DNA of 64,000 nt, taken from assembly GCF_009762325.1 (NCBI RefSeq), contig NZ_CP034348.1, positions 1,184,501-1,248,500 on the forward strand, given 5' to 3'. The translations under genes were made by a program, and so were the position numbers. Positions 41,096 through 51,448 of the stretch are shown here, piece by piece. The stretch is from Roseovarius faecimaris. Lineage in GTDB: Bacteria > Pseudomonadota > Alphaproteobacteria > Rhodobacterales > Rhodobacteraceae. How positions within the stretch are numbered: the first letter of the stretch is position 1; every line of letters starts with the position of its first letter. Under the pieces are notes generated by a model, which made no database searches, was not told the DNA's origin, and saw only the letters and a program-made list of their open reading frames with translations.

Positions 41096-42879
41096 TCCGT
41101 ACGCCGCTGCGCCCGCTGGCGCGCATCCTTGAGGCCCGCGCGAAGGGCGAGAACCCCGACGCCATCGAGCGCGAGAATATCCGCCTGCGCCACGAAGAAG
41201 AGCGCGACCGCGCCCGCAAGCGGGCCGAGGGCCGGCTTCTGGTGCTGGGGGTGGTGTTCTTTGCCGCCTTCTCGGTGATTGGCGGGCGCATGGGTGTACT
41301 GGCCAATTCGGAACCCGCGGAGCCGCGCATTTCGGTGGCCGGGGCGGACATCTATGCCCAGCGGGCCGATATCGTGGACCGCAAGGGCCGGATTCTGGCG
41401 ACCAACCTTGAGACGCACAGCCTCTATGCTCAGCCGCAACAGATGATCGAGCCCGTCCGCACGGCCAAGGCGCTGGTCAAGATCTTCCCGGACCTGAAGG
41501 AAGAGCGGCTGATCAAGGATTTCACCGGCAAGCGCAAGTTCTTGTGGATCAAGAAGAAAATCAGCCCGGAACAGAAACAGGCGGTGCATGAGATCGGCGA
41601 GCCCGGCCTGCTTTTCGGACCGCGCGAGATGCGGCTTTATCCCAATGGCACGCTGGCGGCCCATGTGCTTGGCGGGGCAAGCTTTGGCCGCGAGGGGGTG
41701 CATGCGGCCGAAGTGATCGGCGTGGCGGGCATTGAGAAGTTTTATGACGAGCGCTTGCGCAACCCCGCAGAGGGGCACAAACCGCTGGAGCTGTCGCTTG
41801 ATCTGACCATTCAGGCGGCGATCGAGCGGGTGCTCTATGGGGGCATGCGGATCATGAACGCCAAGGGCGCTGCGGCGGTGCTGATGGATGTGCATACCGG
41901 CGAGGTGATCTCGATTGCCAGCCTTCCCACATTTGACCCCAATGACCGCCCGCGCCCGCCGACCGAAGGCAATCCGAGCGACAGCCCGCTCTTCAACCGG
42001 GCGGTGCAGGGGGTGTATGAGCTGGGCTCGACCTTCAAGATTTTCGCCGCCGCGCAGGCGCTGGAGCTTGGGCTGGTGAATGCCGAGACGATCATCGACA
42101 CCTCGGGGCCGATGAAAGTGGGCGGGCATACGATTGGTGAGTTCGACCGCAAGAATTACGGCAAGATCAGCGTGTCGGAGATAATCGTGAAGTCATCGAA
42201 CCGGGGCACCGGCCGGATGGCGTTGCAGATCGGCCCGAAGCGGCAGAAAGAGTTTCTCGAAACGCTGGGGTTCTTCGAGCCCACGGGGCTTGAGATTGTC
42301 GAATCGAAAGGCGGCAAGCCGCTTTTGCCGCAACGCTGGACGGACCTCTCGACGGTGACGATCTCCTACGGGCACGGCCTGTCTTCCAGTCCGCTGCATC
42401 TGGCGGCGGGCTATGCGGCGATTGCCAATGGCGGCACGCGGATCCGGCCCACCTTGCTGAAACAGGACGGCCCGCAGAACGGGGAGCGCGTCATGTCGCC
42501 CGCCACGGCCCGCGAGGCGCGCACCATGCTGCGCAAGGTGGTGACCGAAGGCACGGCCAGCATGGGCGACGTGCCGGGATATGCGGTGGGCGGCAAGACC
42601 GGCACCGCCGACAAGCCCAAGGAGCGCGGCGGCGGCTACTACAAGGACAAGACCATCACCACCTTCGCCAGCATCTTCCCGGCGCACAAGCCGGAATACG
42701 TGCTGATCGTGACGCTGGACGAGCCGGTGGAAACCTCGGGGTCGAAACCGCGCCGCACGGCGGGGTGGACGGCGGTCCCCGTGGCCTCCGAGATCACCCG
42801 GCGCGTGGCCCCTCTGCTTGGCCTGCGGCCCGAGATTGAACCCGCCCAATTTAGCGGTATAACGCTGACATCGAATTGA
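41092..42879 (+). CDS. ftsI: peptidoglycan D,D-transpeptidase FtsI (PBP3)
   Basis: A 595-residue class B penicillin-binding protein that cross-links septal peptidoglycan. A cytoplasmic charged N-terminus leads to one transmembrane helix at about residues 49-66. The transpeptidase motifs are SxxK S313-T-F-K316, SxN S368-S-N370 and KTG K502-T-G504. A Lys-rich insertion near residue 470 onward (KPKERGGGYYKDK) is within the domain. It overlaps ftsL by ATGA. Expected in the divisome with FtsW, whose gene is 10 kb further on. Confidence 0.95.
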   Translation: MIRTPLRPLARILEARAKGENPDAIERENIRLRHEEERDRARKRAEGRLLVLGVVFFAAFSVIGGRMGVLANSEPAEPRISVAGADIYAQRADIVDRKGRILATNLETHSLYAQPQQMIEPVRTAKALVKIFPDLKEERLIKDFTGKRKFLWIKKKISPEQKQAVHEIGEPGLLFGPREMRLYPNGTLAAHVLGGASFGREGVHAAEVIGVAGIEKFYDERLRNPAEGHKPLELSLDLTIQAAIERVLYGGMRIMNAKGAAAVLMDVHTGEVISIASLPTFDPNDRPRPPTEGNPSDSPLFNRAVQGVYELGSTFKIFAAAQALELGLVNAETIIDTSGPMKVGGHTIGEFDRKNYGKISVSEIIVKSSNRGTGRMALQIGPKRQKEFLETLGFFEPTGLEIVESKGGKPLLPQRWTDLSTVTISYGHGLSSSPLHLAAGYAAIANGGTRIRPTLLKQDGPQNGERVMSPATAREARTMLRKVVTEGTASMGDVPGYAVGGKTGTADKPKERGGGYYKDKTITTFASIFPAHKPEYVLIVTLDEPVETSGSKPRRTAGWTAVPVASEITRRVAPLLGLRPEIEPAQFSGITLTSN

Positions 42880-42901
42880 CCCGTGATCAGGGACAGGTGA
42901 T

Positions 42902-44383
42902 GTGGGGCAGACAGTGACTTTGGCAGGTCTGGGGCTAACGGCGCAAGGCGGCCGCAGCCCCGAGATCACGGGGCTGGCGGTGGACAGCCGCGAGGTGAAA
43001 CCGGGCTATCTTTTCGCCGCCTTGCCCGGCACGCGGGTGCATGGGGGCGAGTTCATCCAATATGCGCTGCGCATGGGGGCGGCGGCGGTGCTGACCGACG
43101 CGCAGGGTGCCGAGATCGCCCGCGCGGAACTGGCGGCGAGCGAGGCCGCGCTGGTCATCGCCGAGGATCCCCGTCAGACGCTGGCCTATGCCGCGGCCCT
43201 CTGGTTTGGCGCACAGCCCGAGACCATGGTTGCGGTGACCGGGACCAACGGCAAAACCTCGGTGGCGAGCTTTACCCGGCAGATCTGGGCGGCACTGGGC
43301 TTTGACGCCGTGAACCTTGGCACCACGGGGGTGGAAGGGGCATGGAGCGCACCGCTCAAGCACACCACGCCGGAGCCGATCACCCTGCACCGGACGCTGG
43401 CCGAGGCCGAGGCCCATGGGATCACCCATGCGGCGATGGAGGCCTCGTCGCACGGGCTGGAACAGCGCCGCCTGGATGGCGTGCGGCTGGCGGCGGCGGG
43501 GTTCACAAACTTCACCCAGGATCATCTGGATTACCACGCCACGTTTGAGGAATACTTCGCGGCCAAGGCCGGGCTTTTCGCGCGGGTGCTGCCCGAGGAT
43601 GGCGTGGCGGTGATCAACATGGATGATCCGCGCGGCCCGGACATGGCCGAGATCGCGCTTGATCGGGGCCAGGAGGTGATCCGCGTGGGCTCTGCCCCCG
43701 GCAATGACCTGCAAATCCTCGCGCAGCGGTTCGAGGCGACGGGACAGGAGTTGCGCTTTGACTGGCATGGCCGGGTGCAGCAGCTCAGGCTGGGGCTGAT
43801 CGGCGGGTTTCAGGCCGAGAACCTGATGATTGCGGCCGGGCTGGTGATCGCCTCGGGTGCGGACCCGGACCGGGTGTTCGAGACGCTGCCGCAGATGACC
43901 ACGGTGCGCGGCCGGATGCAGTTGGCCGCGACGCGCGAAAATGGCGCGGCGGTGTTCGTGGATTACGCCCATACGCCCGATGCGGTGGCCACGGCGCTCA
44001 AGGCGCTGCGCCCGCATGTGATGGGCCGGCTGGTGGCGATTGTCGGCGCGGGCGGGGACCGCGACCCGACCAAGCGGCCCCTGATGGGGCAGGCGGCGGC
44101 AGACCATGCGGATGTCGTGATCGTGACCGATGACAACCCGCGCAGCGAGGACCCCGCCGCGATCCGAGCGGCGGTGATGCAGGGCTGCCCGGAGGCCACC
44201 GAGGTGGGCGACCGCGCCGAGGCGATCCTGCGCGGCGTGGACGCGCTGGGGCCGGGCGACGCGCTGCTGATCTCGGGCAAGGGGCATGAGACCGGGCAGA
44301 TCGTGGGCGACGATGTGCTGCCCTTTGACGACACCGAACAGGCGAGCGTGGCGGTGGCCGCGCTCGATGGGGGCGGGGCATGA
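42902..44383 (+). CDS. murE: UDP-N-acetylmuramoyl-L-alanyl-D-glutamate--2,6-diaminopimelate ligase MurE
   Basis: A 493-residue Mur ligase that adds the third peptide residue. The ATP loop is VAVTGTNGKTSVASF (about residues 108-122); GTTGVEGAW and AMEASSHGLEQRRLDG contact UDP-MurNAc. The DNPRSEDP motif (about residue 410) is the marker for meso-diaminopimelate rather than lysine. The start GTG 42902 fits the family N-terminus; no ATG is available in frame. It overlaps murF by 4 bases. Confidence 0.95.
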   Translation: MGQTVTLAGLGLTAQGGRSPEITGLAVDSREVKPGYLFAALPGTRVHGGEFIQYALRMGAAAVLTDAQGAEIARAELAASEAALVIAEDPRQTLAYAAALWFGAQPETMVAVTGTNGKTSVASFTRQIWAALGFDAVNLGTTGVEGAWSAPLKHTTPEPITLHRTLAEAEAHGITHAAMEASSHGLEQRRLDGVRLAAAGFTNFTQDHLDYHATFEEYFAAKAGLFARVLPEDGVAVINMDDPRGPDMAEIALDRGQEVIRVGSAPGNDLQILAQRFEATGQELRFDWHGRVQQLRLGLIGGFQAENLMIAAGLVIASGADPDRVFETLPQMTTVRGRMQLAATRENGAAVFVDYAHTPDAVATALKALRPHVMGRLVAIVGAGGDRDPTKRPLMGQAAADHADVVIVTDDNPRSEDPAAIRAAVMQGCPEATEVGDRAEAILRGVDALGPGDALLISGKGHETGQIVGDDVLPFDDTEQASVAVAALDGGGA

Positions 44384-45813
44384 GCCTTTGGTCCTCACAT
44401 GACGCCGCCGAGGCCACGGGCGGGCGTAGCACCGGTGACTGGCAGGCGAGCGGTGTGTCGATCGACACGCGCACCCTCCAGCCGGGCGATCTTTTCGTGG
44501 CCCTCAAGGATGTGCGCGACGGGCATGAGTTTGTCGCGCAGGCGCTGGAGAAAGGCGCCGCCGCGGCCCTTGTCAACCATATCCCCGACGGGGTGCCGGA
44601 GGATGCGCCGCTGTTGATCGTGAAGGACGTTCTTCCTGCGCTGGAGGCATTGGGCGTCGCGGCACGGGCGCGCACCGGGGCGAAGGTCGTGGCGGTGACC
44701 GGCTCGGTCGGCAAGACCTCGACCAAGGAAATGCTGCGCGACGTGCTGTCCCATCAGGGGCGCACCCATGCGGCGGAGGCCAGTTACAACAACCACTGGG
44801 GCGTGCCGCTGACGCTGGCGCGGATGCCTGCCGACACGGAATTCGCCGTGATCGAGATCGGCATGAGCAATCCCGGCGAGATCGCGCCCTTGAGCCGCAT
44901 GGCACGCCCGCATGTGGCGATTGTGACCACCGTCGCGGCGGCGCATCTGGAGGCGTTCGAAAACCTCGAAGGGATCGCCCATGAAAAGGCGTCGATCTTC
45001 GAAGGGCTGGAGCCGGGCGGCGTGGCCATTGTCAACGGCGATGTCGAGACGGCCCCGATCCTGAGGCAGAAAGCAGAGGCGCGGGCGGCCCGCGTGATCG
45101 GTTTCGGTGCGGATGACGCCAATGATCACCGGCTGCTCAAGGTCAGTCTGGGCGACGAGGTGACAACCGTGCAGGCGCGCGCGGGCGACGTGCCGGTCCT
45201 TTACAAGCTGGGCGTGGTGGGTCGGCATTTCGCCCATAACGCGCTGGCCGTGCTGGCCGCGGTCGAGGCGATGGGCGGTGATCTCGCGGTGGCGGCCTCT
45301 GACCTCGGGCACTGGGTGCCGCCGGGGGGGCGCGGACGGCGCGAGACGCTGATCCTCGACAAGAGCGATGACAGCCTGACCGTCGATCTGCTGGACGATG
45401 CGTTCAATGCCAACCCGACCTCGATGGCGGCCTCGCTGGAGGTGCTGGCCGCCGCAACGCCCATGGAAGGGGTGGGGCGGATTGACAAGGGCCGACGCAT
45501 CGCCATCCTTGGCGACATGCTTGAGCTTGGTCCCGATGAGGCGGCGATGCATGCCGCCCTTGCCGACCTGCCCGCGATGCAGGCGGTGACGCTGGTGCAT
45601 TGCGTGGGCCCACGGATGCGTCACCTTTACGAGGCGTTGCCCGAACATCAGCGCGGTAAATGGGTTGCAACCGCGCCGGAATTGGCGGATGAGGCACTCC
45701 GCCTGCTGGATGCGGGCGACGTGGTGCTGGTCAAGGGCTCGAAGGGCAGCAAGGTCAGCCTGGTGGTTGATGCGCTGCGCCGCGCCTGCCGGACCAAGGA
45801 AAAGGACGAGTAG
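44380..45813 (+). CDS. murF: UDP-N-acetylmuramoyl-tripeptide--D-alanyl-D-alanine ligase MurF
   Basis: A 477-residue Mur ligase that adds D-Ala-D-Ala to the precursor. ATP loop VVAVTGSVGKTSTKEML near residues 106-122; EASYNNHWGVPLTLARMP and VIEIGMSNPGEIAPLSRMARP are substrate/metal-binding hallmarks, and DAFNANPTSMAASLEVLA is the C-terminal domain start. It overlaps murE by ATGA and ends directly at the mraY start (TAG ATG). Confidence 0.95.
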   Translation: MSLWSSHDAAEATGGRSTGDWQASGVSIDTRTLQPGDLFVALKDVRDGHEFVAQALEKGAAAALVNHIPDGVPEDAPLLIVKDVLPALEALGVAARARTGAKVVAVTGSVGKTSTKEMLRDVLSHQGRTHAAEASYNNHWGVPLTLARMPADTEFAVIEIGMSNPGEIAPLSRMARPHVAIVTTVAAAHLEAFENLEGIAHEKASIFEGLEPGGVAIVNGDVETAPILRQKAEARAARVIGFGADDANDHRLLKVSLGDEVTTVQARAGDVPVLYKLGVVGRHFAHNALAVLAAVEAMGGDLAVAASDLGHWVPPGGRGRRETLILDKSDDSLTVDLLDDAFNANPTSMAASLEVLAAATPMEGVGRIDKGRRIAILGDMLELGPDEAAMHAALADLPAMQAVTLVHCVGPRMRHLYEALPEHQRGKWVATAPELADEALRLLDAGDVVLVKGSKGSKVSLVVDALRRACRTKEKDE

Positions 45814-46896
45814 ATGCTGTATTGGTTGACCGCATGGTCGGATGGCGGGGATTTCTTCAACCTCTTTCGCTATATCACCTTCCGATCTGGCGGGGCGTTC
45901 ATGACGGCGCTGCTCTTCGGGTTCATCTTTGGCAAGCCACTGATCAACATGCTGCGGGTCCGGCAAGGCAAGGGCCAGCCCATTCGCGATGACGGCCCGG
46001 AGGGGCACTTCGTCAAGGCCGGCACACCGACGATGGGAGGCTTACTGATCGTGGGCGCCCTGGTGACCTCGACGCTTCTCTGGGCGCGGCTGGACAATCC
46101 GTTTGTCTGGCTGGTTCTTTTCGTAACGCTGGCCTTCGGCACCATCGGCTTTGCGGATGATTACGCCAAGGTCAGCAAGCAGAACGTGTCGGGCGTGTCG
46201 GGCAAGGTAAGGCTGGGCATGGGGTTCGTCATCGCAGGTGTCGCCTCGTGGTGGGCCAGCATGTATCACCCCGAGGCGCTGCAATATCAGCTTGCCCTAC
46301 CGGTCTTCAAGGACACGCTGATCAATCTCGGGCTGTTCTTCATCCCCTTCGCGATGTTCGTGATCGTGGGGGCCGCCAATGCGGTGAACCTGACCGACGG
46401 GCTGGATGGTCTTGCGATCATGCCGGTGATGATTGCCGCCGGCACGCTGGGGCTGATCGCCTATGCGGTGGGGCGCGTGGACTTCACCGAATATCTCGAT
46501 GTGCATTACGTGCCGGGCACCGGGGAAATTCTGGTCTTTGTGGCAGGCCTTGCGGGCGGTGGTCTTGGGTTCCTGTGGTATAACGCGCCGCCGGCGGCCG
46601 TGTTCATGGGCGATACCGGGTCTCTGGCCCTGGGTGGGGCACTTGGCGCCATCGCCGTGGCCACCAAGCACGAGATCGTGCTGGGCATTGTCGGCGGCCT
46701 GTTCGTGGTCGAAGCGCTGAGCGTGATCATCCAGGTGCTCTATTTCAAACGCACCGGCAAGCGCGTCTTCCTGATGGCGCCGATCCACCACCATTACGAG
46801 AAAAAAGGCTGGGCCGAGCCGCAGATCGTGATCCGCTTCTGGATCATCGCGCTGATCCTGGCGATGATCGGGCTGGCGACGCTGAAGGTGCGCTAG
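45814..46896 (+). CDS. mraY: phospho-N-acetylmuramoyl-pentapeptide-transferase MraY
   Basis: A 360-residue polytopic membrane enzyme with ten helices that makes lipid I on the inner membrane. Active-site motifs: GFADDYAK (catalytic Asp pair), [25 protein letters not shown], and [14 protein letters not shown]. No cleavable signal. The stop TAG shares its last base with the GTG start of the next gene. After mraY the usual murD is displaced by three unrelated genes. Confidence 0.96.
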   Translation: MLYWLTAWSDGGDFFNLFRYITFRSGGAFMTALLFGFIFGKPLINMLRVRQGKGQPIRDDGPEGHFVKAGTPTMGGLLIVGALVTSTLLWARLDNPFVWLVLFVTLAFGTIGFADDYAKVSKQNVSGVSGKVRLGMGFVIAGVASWWASMYHPEALQYQLALPVFKDTLINLGLFFIPFAMFVIVGAANAVNLTDGLDGLAIMPVMIAAGTLGLIAYAVGRVDFTEYLDVHYVPGTGEILVFVAGLAGGGLGFLWYNAPPAAVFMGDTGSLALGGALGAIAVATKHEIVLGIVGGLFVVEALSVIIQVLYFKRTGKRVFLMAPIHHHYEKKGWAEPQIVIRFWIIALILAMIGLATLKVR

Positions 46897-47306
46897 TGGC
46901 GGTGGTCCGCGACACAAACGCGATGATCGCGGGCATGGCGCCCGTGCTGGACCCTGAGACCTACCATTTCGTCACCTTGCCCGAAGGGGCGGCGCTGCCC
47001 GGCGCGGCCCTGGCGAGCTTTGTCGAAGACGAGGGTCTGTCGGTGATCCTGCCCGAAGCATTGGCCAAGGAATTGGGCCTGCTGTCTGAAACTCCCATGC
47101 GGCGGATCACGCTGAGTGTGTATTCCGCCCTTGACGGGGTCGGGCTGACGGCAGCGGTGGCCGGGGCGCTGGCGGAGGCGGGGATCCCCTGCAACATGGT
47201 GGCGGCCACCCGGCATGATCACGCCTTTGTGCCGGTGGCCCAGGCGGTGCAGGCGATGACGATCCTGAAGGCGCTGGCCTCCGATGGGGAGACGCGCGAT
47301 GTTTGA
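46896..47306 (+). CDS. ACT domain-containing protein
   Basis: A 136-residue protein with a predicted ACT-fold: [20 protein letters not shown], then [47 protein letters not shown], the two-repeat small regulatory domain. It resembles the stand-alone ACT proteins formerly called DUF2241. It could bind an amino acid. GTG 46896 overlaps the mraY stop by one base, and the SDR gene begins inside its end, so it is part of the same transcript. It separates mraY from murD. Confidence 0.75.
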   Translation: MAVVRDTNAMIAGMAPVLDPETYHFVTLPEGAALPGAALASFVEDEGLSVILPEALAKELGLLSETPMRRITLSVYSALDGVGLTAAVAGALAEAGIPCNMVAATRHDHAFVPVAQAVQAMTILKALASDGETRDV

Positions 47307-47970
47307 CCGGCTCGATCCTGCCCGGCGCACGGCGCTGGTGACCGGGGGCAACCGGGGCATCGGCAAGGCGATTGCGCGGGGGCTGCTGGAGCGTGATCTC
47401 AACGTGATCATCGCCTGTCGGGACGCCGAAGACGGGACCCGCGTCGCCGATGAAATGGGCGCGCATTTCGTCTATTGCGATCTTTCGGCCCCGATGGTTC
47501 TTCCGCCGGAGGGGGCAGAGGTGGATGTGCTGGTCAACAATGCGGGCGTGTGTTTCGATGCGCCGCTCTTGTCGCGCAAGGCAGAGTTTGAAGAGGTCAT
47601 GAACGTCATGGTGACGGGGCCTTACGAGTTGATCCGGCAGGTGGTGCCTGGCATGCGTCAGCGCGGCTATGGCCGGATTGTCAATGTCTCCTCGGGTTGG
47701 GGCAGTTTTGGCGAGGGGCTGGAGGGGCCGGGGGCCTATGGTGTCGCCAAGGCGGCACTGAACGCGCTGACCGTCGCCGTCGCGCGCGAAGTGCCTGACG
47801 ATATCAAGGTCAACGCCATGTGCCCCGGTTGGGTGCGCACACGGATGGGCGGGCAGGGGGCCACGCGCAGCCCCGAGGAAGGGGCCGACACCGCGCTGTG
47901 GCTGGCCTGTCTGGACGACGATGGCCCCACGGGTGGCTTTTTTCGCGACCGCAAACCGATCGACTGGTAG
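47299..47970 (+). CDS. SDR family oxidoreductase
   Basis: A 223-residue short-chain dehydrogenase. [20 protein letters not shown] is the cofactor loop (TGxxxGIG), VLVNNAGVC the NNAG motif, and [29 protein letters not shown] contains the Ser...Tyr-x3-Lys catalytic triad (YGVAK). Ends RDRKPIDW, typical of a carbonyl-reductase-like group. ATG 47299 overlaps the ACT gene by 8 bases. Substrate unknown; no cell-wall role is evident. Confidence 0.85.
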   Translation: MFDRLDPARRTALVTGGNRGIGKAIARGLLERDLNVIIACRDAEDGTRVADEMGAHFVYCDLSAPMVLPPEGAEVDVLVNNAGVCFDAPLLSRKAEFEEVMNVMVTGPYELIRQVVPGMRQRGYGRIVNVSSGWGSFGEGLEGPGAYGVAKAALNALTVAVAREVPDDIKVNAMCPGWVRTRMGGQGATRSPEEGADTALWLACLDDDGPTGGFFRDRKPIDW

Positions 47971-48032
47971 CGGCAGGCTGGTCAAGGCCGGGGCGTTGCG
48001 CTAGCGATAGGACAAGCGAGGGGAGGGCCGGG

Positions 48033-48365
48033 ATGCCACATGCCGAACTGAGATATTCCAGCGATCTGCAGATCGATGCCGCTGCCGTTCTGGCCCGGAT
48101 CGAAGAGGTGATCCAGGCGCATGATGCCGGATCCGGCGCGTGCAAGGGCCGGGCCTATCCGGCGCAGGTGTTCCACCACACGCATTGCCTGCTAACGCTC
48201 AGCCTGCTGACCAAGCCGCACCGCGATGCGGCCTTTACCCATGCGCTGATGGCGGATGTGGAGGCGGCGGTGAAGGCGATGATCCCGCAGAGCTGCTATT
48301 TCTCGCTGGGGCTTGAATATAGCGGCGCCACTTACGTGACCAACCGGCATGAGGTGGCCGCATGA
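48033..48365 (+). CDS. 5-carboxymethyl-2-hydroxymuconate isomerase-like (CHMI family) protein
   Basis: A 110-residue tautomerase-superfamily protein beginning with the Pro-1 nucleophile after Met ([19 protein letters not shown]), as in CHMI/HpaF. The ribosome site GGGGAGGGCC precedes ATG 48033. The catabolic role is unproven; the other aromatic degradation genes are not here. It overlaps murD by ATGA and thus continues the dcw transcript. Assignment by motif; moderate confidence. Confidence 0.6.
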   Translation: MPHAELRYSSDLQIDAAAVLARIEEVIQAHDAGSGACKGRAYPAQVFHHTHCLLTLSLLTKPHRDAAFTHALMADVEAAVKAMIPQSCYFSLGLEYSGATYVTNRHEVAA

Positions 48366-49759
48366 TCCCCGTGCTGGGAGTTGAGGGCGCGCGCGTGGCT
48401 GTACTCGGGCTGGGCCGGTCGGGTCTGTCGGCGGCGCGGGCCTTGCAGGCGGGCGGGGCGGTGCCGCTCTGCTGGGACGACAACCCCGAGGCGCGCGACC
48501 GGGCGCAGGCCGAGGGTTTCGACGTGGCTGACCTGAGCCGCCCCGGCGCCTTTGACGAGGTGGCAAGCCTGATCGTCAGCCCGGGTATTCCGCATCTTTA
48601 TCCCGCGCCCAACAAGGTGGTGGCCGCGGCGCTGCACGCGGGCGTGCCGGTGGACAACGATATCGGCCTGTTCTTCCGCTCGCTGGCGGTCCCGGAGTGG
48701 GATAATTACGACACCGCGCCGCGGGTGATCGCGGTGACCGGCTCCAACGGCAAATCCACCACCTCGGCGCTGATCCATCACGTGCTGAGCGAGGCCGGGC
48801 GCGAGGCGCAGCTTGCCGGCAATATCGGGCGCGGGGTGCTGGATATCGACCCGCCCGGCGATGGCGGCGTGGTGGTGCTGGAGCTTTCCAGCTATCAGAC
48901 CGAGCTTGCCCGCGCGCTGACGCCCGATGTGGCGGTCTTCACCAATCTCAGCCCCGATCACCTGGACCGGCATGGCGGGCTTGGCGGGTATTTCGCAGCC
49001 AAGAGGCGCCTCTTCGCAGAAGGCGGGCCGGACCGGGCGGTGATCGGCGTGGACGAGGATGAAGGGCAGTTTCTGGCGGGCCAGCTTGCCGAAGCACCGG
49101 GCGATGACCGGGTGATCCGCATCTCGGTCGCGGCCAAGCTGAGCGGGCCGGGCTGGGCGGTCTTTGCCAGGAAGGGGTTCCTGAGCGAGTACCGCAAGGG
49201 CCGACAGGCCGGGTCAATCGACCTGCGCGGGATCAAGGGCCTGCCGGGGGCGCATAACCATCAGAACGCCTGTTGCGCCTATGCCGCCTGCCGCACGTTG
49301 GGGCTGGCGCCGAAGGTGATCGAGCGCGGTTTTGCCAGCTTTGGCGGTCTGCCGCACCGCTCGCAACTGATTGCCGAAAAGGCGGGCGTGGCTTTCGTCA
49401 ATGACAGCAAGGCCACGAATGTGGACAGCGCCCTGAAGGCGTTGCAGGCGTTTCAGAACATCCGCTGGATCTGTGGCGGGCTGGAGAAGGAAGGCGGGCT
49501 TGCCGGGCTCGCTCCGGGTTTGCAGAACGTGGTGAAGGCCTATGTGATCGGGCGCGAGGCGGCGCAGTTCGCGATGCAGCTTGACGAGGTGGAAACGCAG
49601 GTCTGCACGACGATGGCGGCGGCTGTGGACGCGGCAATGGCCGAGGCGCAGGCCGGCGACACGGTGCTTCTGGCCCCCGCCGCGGCAAGTTTCGACCAGT
49701 ATGACAGCTTCGAGCGGCGCGGCGAGGATTTCATGGCCGAGGTGCAGGCGCGGCTTTAG
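48362..49759 (+). CDS. murD: UDP-N-acetylmuramoyl-L-alanine--D-glutamate ligase MurD
   Basis: A 465-residue Mur ligase. The N-terminal Rossmann-like fold has [17 protein letters not shown], the ATP loop is [20 protein letters not shown] at about residue 124-143, and [16 protein letters not shown] and [15 protein letters not shown] follow. The C-terminal domain has [19 protein letters not shown]. It adds D-Glu to UDP-MurNAc-L-Ala. It overlaps the CHMI-like gene by ATGA. A convergent gene on the minus strand follows at once. Confidence 0.95.
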   Translation: MIPVLGVEGARVAVLGLGRSGLSAARALQAGGAVPLCWDDNPEARDRAQAEGFDVADLSRPGAFDEVASLIVSPGIPHLYPAPNKVVAAALHAGVPVDNDIGLFFRSLAVPEWDNYDTAPRVIAVTGSNGKSTTSALIHHVLSEAGREAQLAGNIGRGVLDIDPPGDGGVVVLELSSYQTELARALTPDVAVFTNLSPDHLDRHGGLGGYFAAKRRLFAEGGPDRAVIGVDEDEGQFLAGQLAEAPGDDRVIRISVAAKLSGPGWAVFARKGFLSEYRKGRQAGSIDLRGIKGLPGAHNHQNACCAYAACRTLGLAPKVIERGFASFGGLPHRSQLIAEKAGVAFVNDSKATNVDSALKALQAFQNIRWICGGLEKEGGLAGLAPGLQNVVKAYVIGREAAQFAMQLDEVETQVCTTMAAAVDAAMAEAQAGDTVLLAPAAASFDQYDSFERRGEDFMAEVQARL

Positions 49760-49793
49760 CCCGGCGCCGGCGCGGCCAACCGCATGGGCGGCC

Positions 49794-50177
49794 CTAGGAC
49801 GCGGCGTTGGCGTGATCGAAAAACGCCTTCATCACGATCTGCCATTGGCCGTCATGTTTGATCAGCGTCAGATAGTCGGTGAAAGTCGTGCCAAAACAGG
49901 CATCCGTCACCTTCGCCACCGCGACATCGCCAGTGATGTCCAGCGACACGATCTCGTACTCGTAAGGCGTTCCGGGCGGCAGGGCGGTTTCGCCTTCGAC
50001 CGAGCTGATGAATGTCTCGCGATCGAAGAATTCGTAAGTCCCGTCGAAGTGACCGGCCTGCATGCATTGCGGGTGCATCGCGCGTTTCAGCCGCTCCCCC
50101 TGACCGTAGATCATCCCTTCCAGATACTCGACAACCACCGTTTCAATCGCATCCCGTTCGTTCCCGTTGCTCATCAT
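49794..50177 (-). CDS. NTF2-like/lumazine-binding family protein
   Basis: A 127-residue protein of the SnoaL/DUF4440-type or lumazine-binding-like NTF2 fold: RDAIETVVVEYLEGMIYGQGERLKRAMHPQCMQAGHFDGTYEF, then VAVAKVTDACFGTTFTDYLTLIKHDGQWQIVMKAFF as the closing sheet. The start is one of two consecutive ATGs, 50177 favoured because GGAG is 6 bases ahead. It is on the opposite strand within the division cluster, so it breaks the murD-ftsW operon. Function unknown. Confidence 0.75.
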   Translation of the reverse strand: MMSNGNERDAIETVVVEYLEGMIYGQGERLKRAMHPQCMQAGHFDGTYEFFDRETFISSVEGETALPPGTPYEYEIVSLDITGDVAVAKVTDACFGTTFTDYLTLIKHDGQWQIVMKAFFDHANAAS

Positions 50178-50344
50178 CCGGTTCTCCATCCTGCGCAGCC
50201 GCCCGGCACGGGGCAGCCTGATGCCCAATATGCGGTGCCCCTTCCCTGATGTCTTGTGAATTTTGCCGGGAAAGGGGTGGTGCGTTTCTTGCAATTGCAA
50301 TTGCAGTGCATTGGCGGCAGGTTGGGCCACAAAGGAGAGCCTCA

Positions 50345-51139
50345 ATGCCACAGCACCTTGCCCCAGAGACCATTCAGCAATTCCGTGATCAGGGCGCGAC
50401 CGTGCTGCGCGGTGCGTTTTCAGACTGGATCGACCGTCTGCGCGAGGGCGTGGATTACAACATGGCGCATCCTGCCCCGAACGCCCGCGACTATCGCACC
50501 GAGGAGGGCGGGCGCTTCCTGTCGGATTACTGCAACTGGGACCGGATCGAGGCCTATCGCGATTTCATCTTCAACTCGCCCGCCGCCGCCATCGGGGCCG
50601 AGCTGATGAGCAGCGAGACGGTGCGGCTTTTCCACGAGCATGTCATCGTCAAGACGCCCAAGACCGGCATGCCGACGCCCTGGCATCAGGATCTGCCCTA
50701 TTACAGCGTCGATGCCACCCAGACGGTCAGCATCTGGATCCCGATGGATGCGGTGCCGCGCGACCGGACGCTGGAGTTCGTGGCAGGCTCGCACAAATGG
50801 GGCAAGCATTACCGCCCGCAGCGCTTTGACGGCACCGCTCTGAACGAGAATGACGGGCTGGAGGAGTTGCCCGATATCGACGGCAACCGCGCGGAGTATG
50901 ACATTCTCGGCTGGGCTTTGGAGCCGGGCGATGCGGTGGCGTTCGATTATCGCACCGTGCACGGGGCCCCGGCCAACAATTCGGCCTCGGCCCAGCGGCG
51001 GGCGTTTTCCCTGCGCCTGCTTGGAGACGACGCCACCTTTGCCCGGCGCGAGGGGATCGTGACCTCGCCACCCTTTGAGGGGGTGACACTCAAACATGGC
51101 GACCCGATGGACGCGCCGGAGTTCCCGCGGTTGATGTAG
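50345..51139 (+). CDS. phytanoyl-CoA dioxygenase family protein
   Basis: A 264-residue Fe(II)/2-oxoglutarate-dependent oxygenase of the PhyH type. The 2-His-1-Asp iron site is HQDLPYY (TPWHQDL, His and Asp) and the distal His of TVHGAPANNSA; the 2-oxoglutarate-binding Arg follows in RRAFSLRLLGDD. The substrate is unknown. ATG 50345 follows AAAGGAGAGCCTCA. Located in the murD-ftsW interruption with the NTF2 and FAD genes. Copy 2 of the structured element follows it. Confidence 0.85.
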   Translation: MPQHLAPETIQQFRDQGATVLRGAFSDWIDRLREGVDYNMAHPAPNARDYRTEEGGRFLSDYCNWDRIEAYRDFIFNSPAAAIGAELMSSETVRLFHEHVIVKTPKTGMPTPWHQDLPYYSVDATQTVSIWIPMDAVPRDRTLEFVAGSHKWGKHYRPQRFDGTALNENDGLEELPDIDGNRAEYDILGWALEPGDAVAFDYRTVHGAPANNSASAQRRAFSLRLLGDDATFARREGIVTSPPFEGVTLKHGDPMDAPEFPRLM

Positions 51140-51212
51140 GTGGGGGAGGGCGAATACGGGTTGTGGTTGTCTGGATTGCGGGACGCAAGCTGCCGTTCAA
51201 CCGTCGCGCCAT

Positions 51213-51385
51213 AGGCGGCCCATGGCCAGGCCCCGGGATGGCCATCCTGACCGGGGTTCTAAAGCCCTTTATCCCCGCCGCATCCGCGCGCAGAACGAGC
51301 GAAGCGCCCAGCATTACCCTATCGCCAGCCCAGGTAGGGGGGCTGGCGATGGGCCGGGCGCTTCGCGCTGTTAACCGGCCTGTTG
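51213..51385. repeat. structured dispersed element, copy 2
   Basis: Pairs with 3505-3680. Hairpin A: ATGGCCA (51222-51228) with TGGCCAT (51239-51245). Hairpin B: ATCGCCAGCCC (51321-51331) with GGGCTGGCGAT (51340-51350). Hairpin C: GGCCGG (51352-51357) with CCGGCC (51375-51380), enclosing GCGC-TTC-GCGC. Compared with copy 1, one pair in A and the inner stem of C have changed on both sides and still pair. It sits in the 309-base gap between the phytanoyl-CoA dioxygenase gene and the convergent FAD gene; the rest of 51140-51448 has nothing I recognise. Confidence 0.7.
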
Positions 51386-51448
51386 TGTATCGCTCGAAGG
51401 TCCGCAAAGGGCTCAGCACGGACATTGCCAATACGGGAAAGCAAGGCG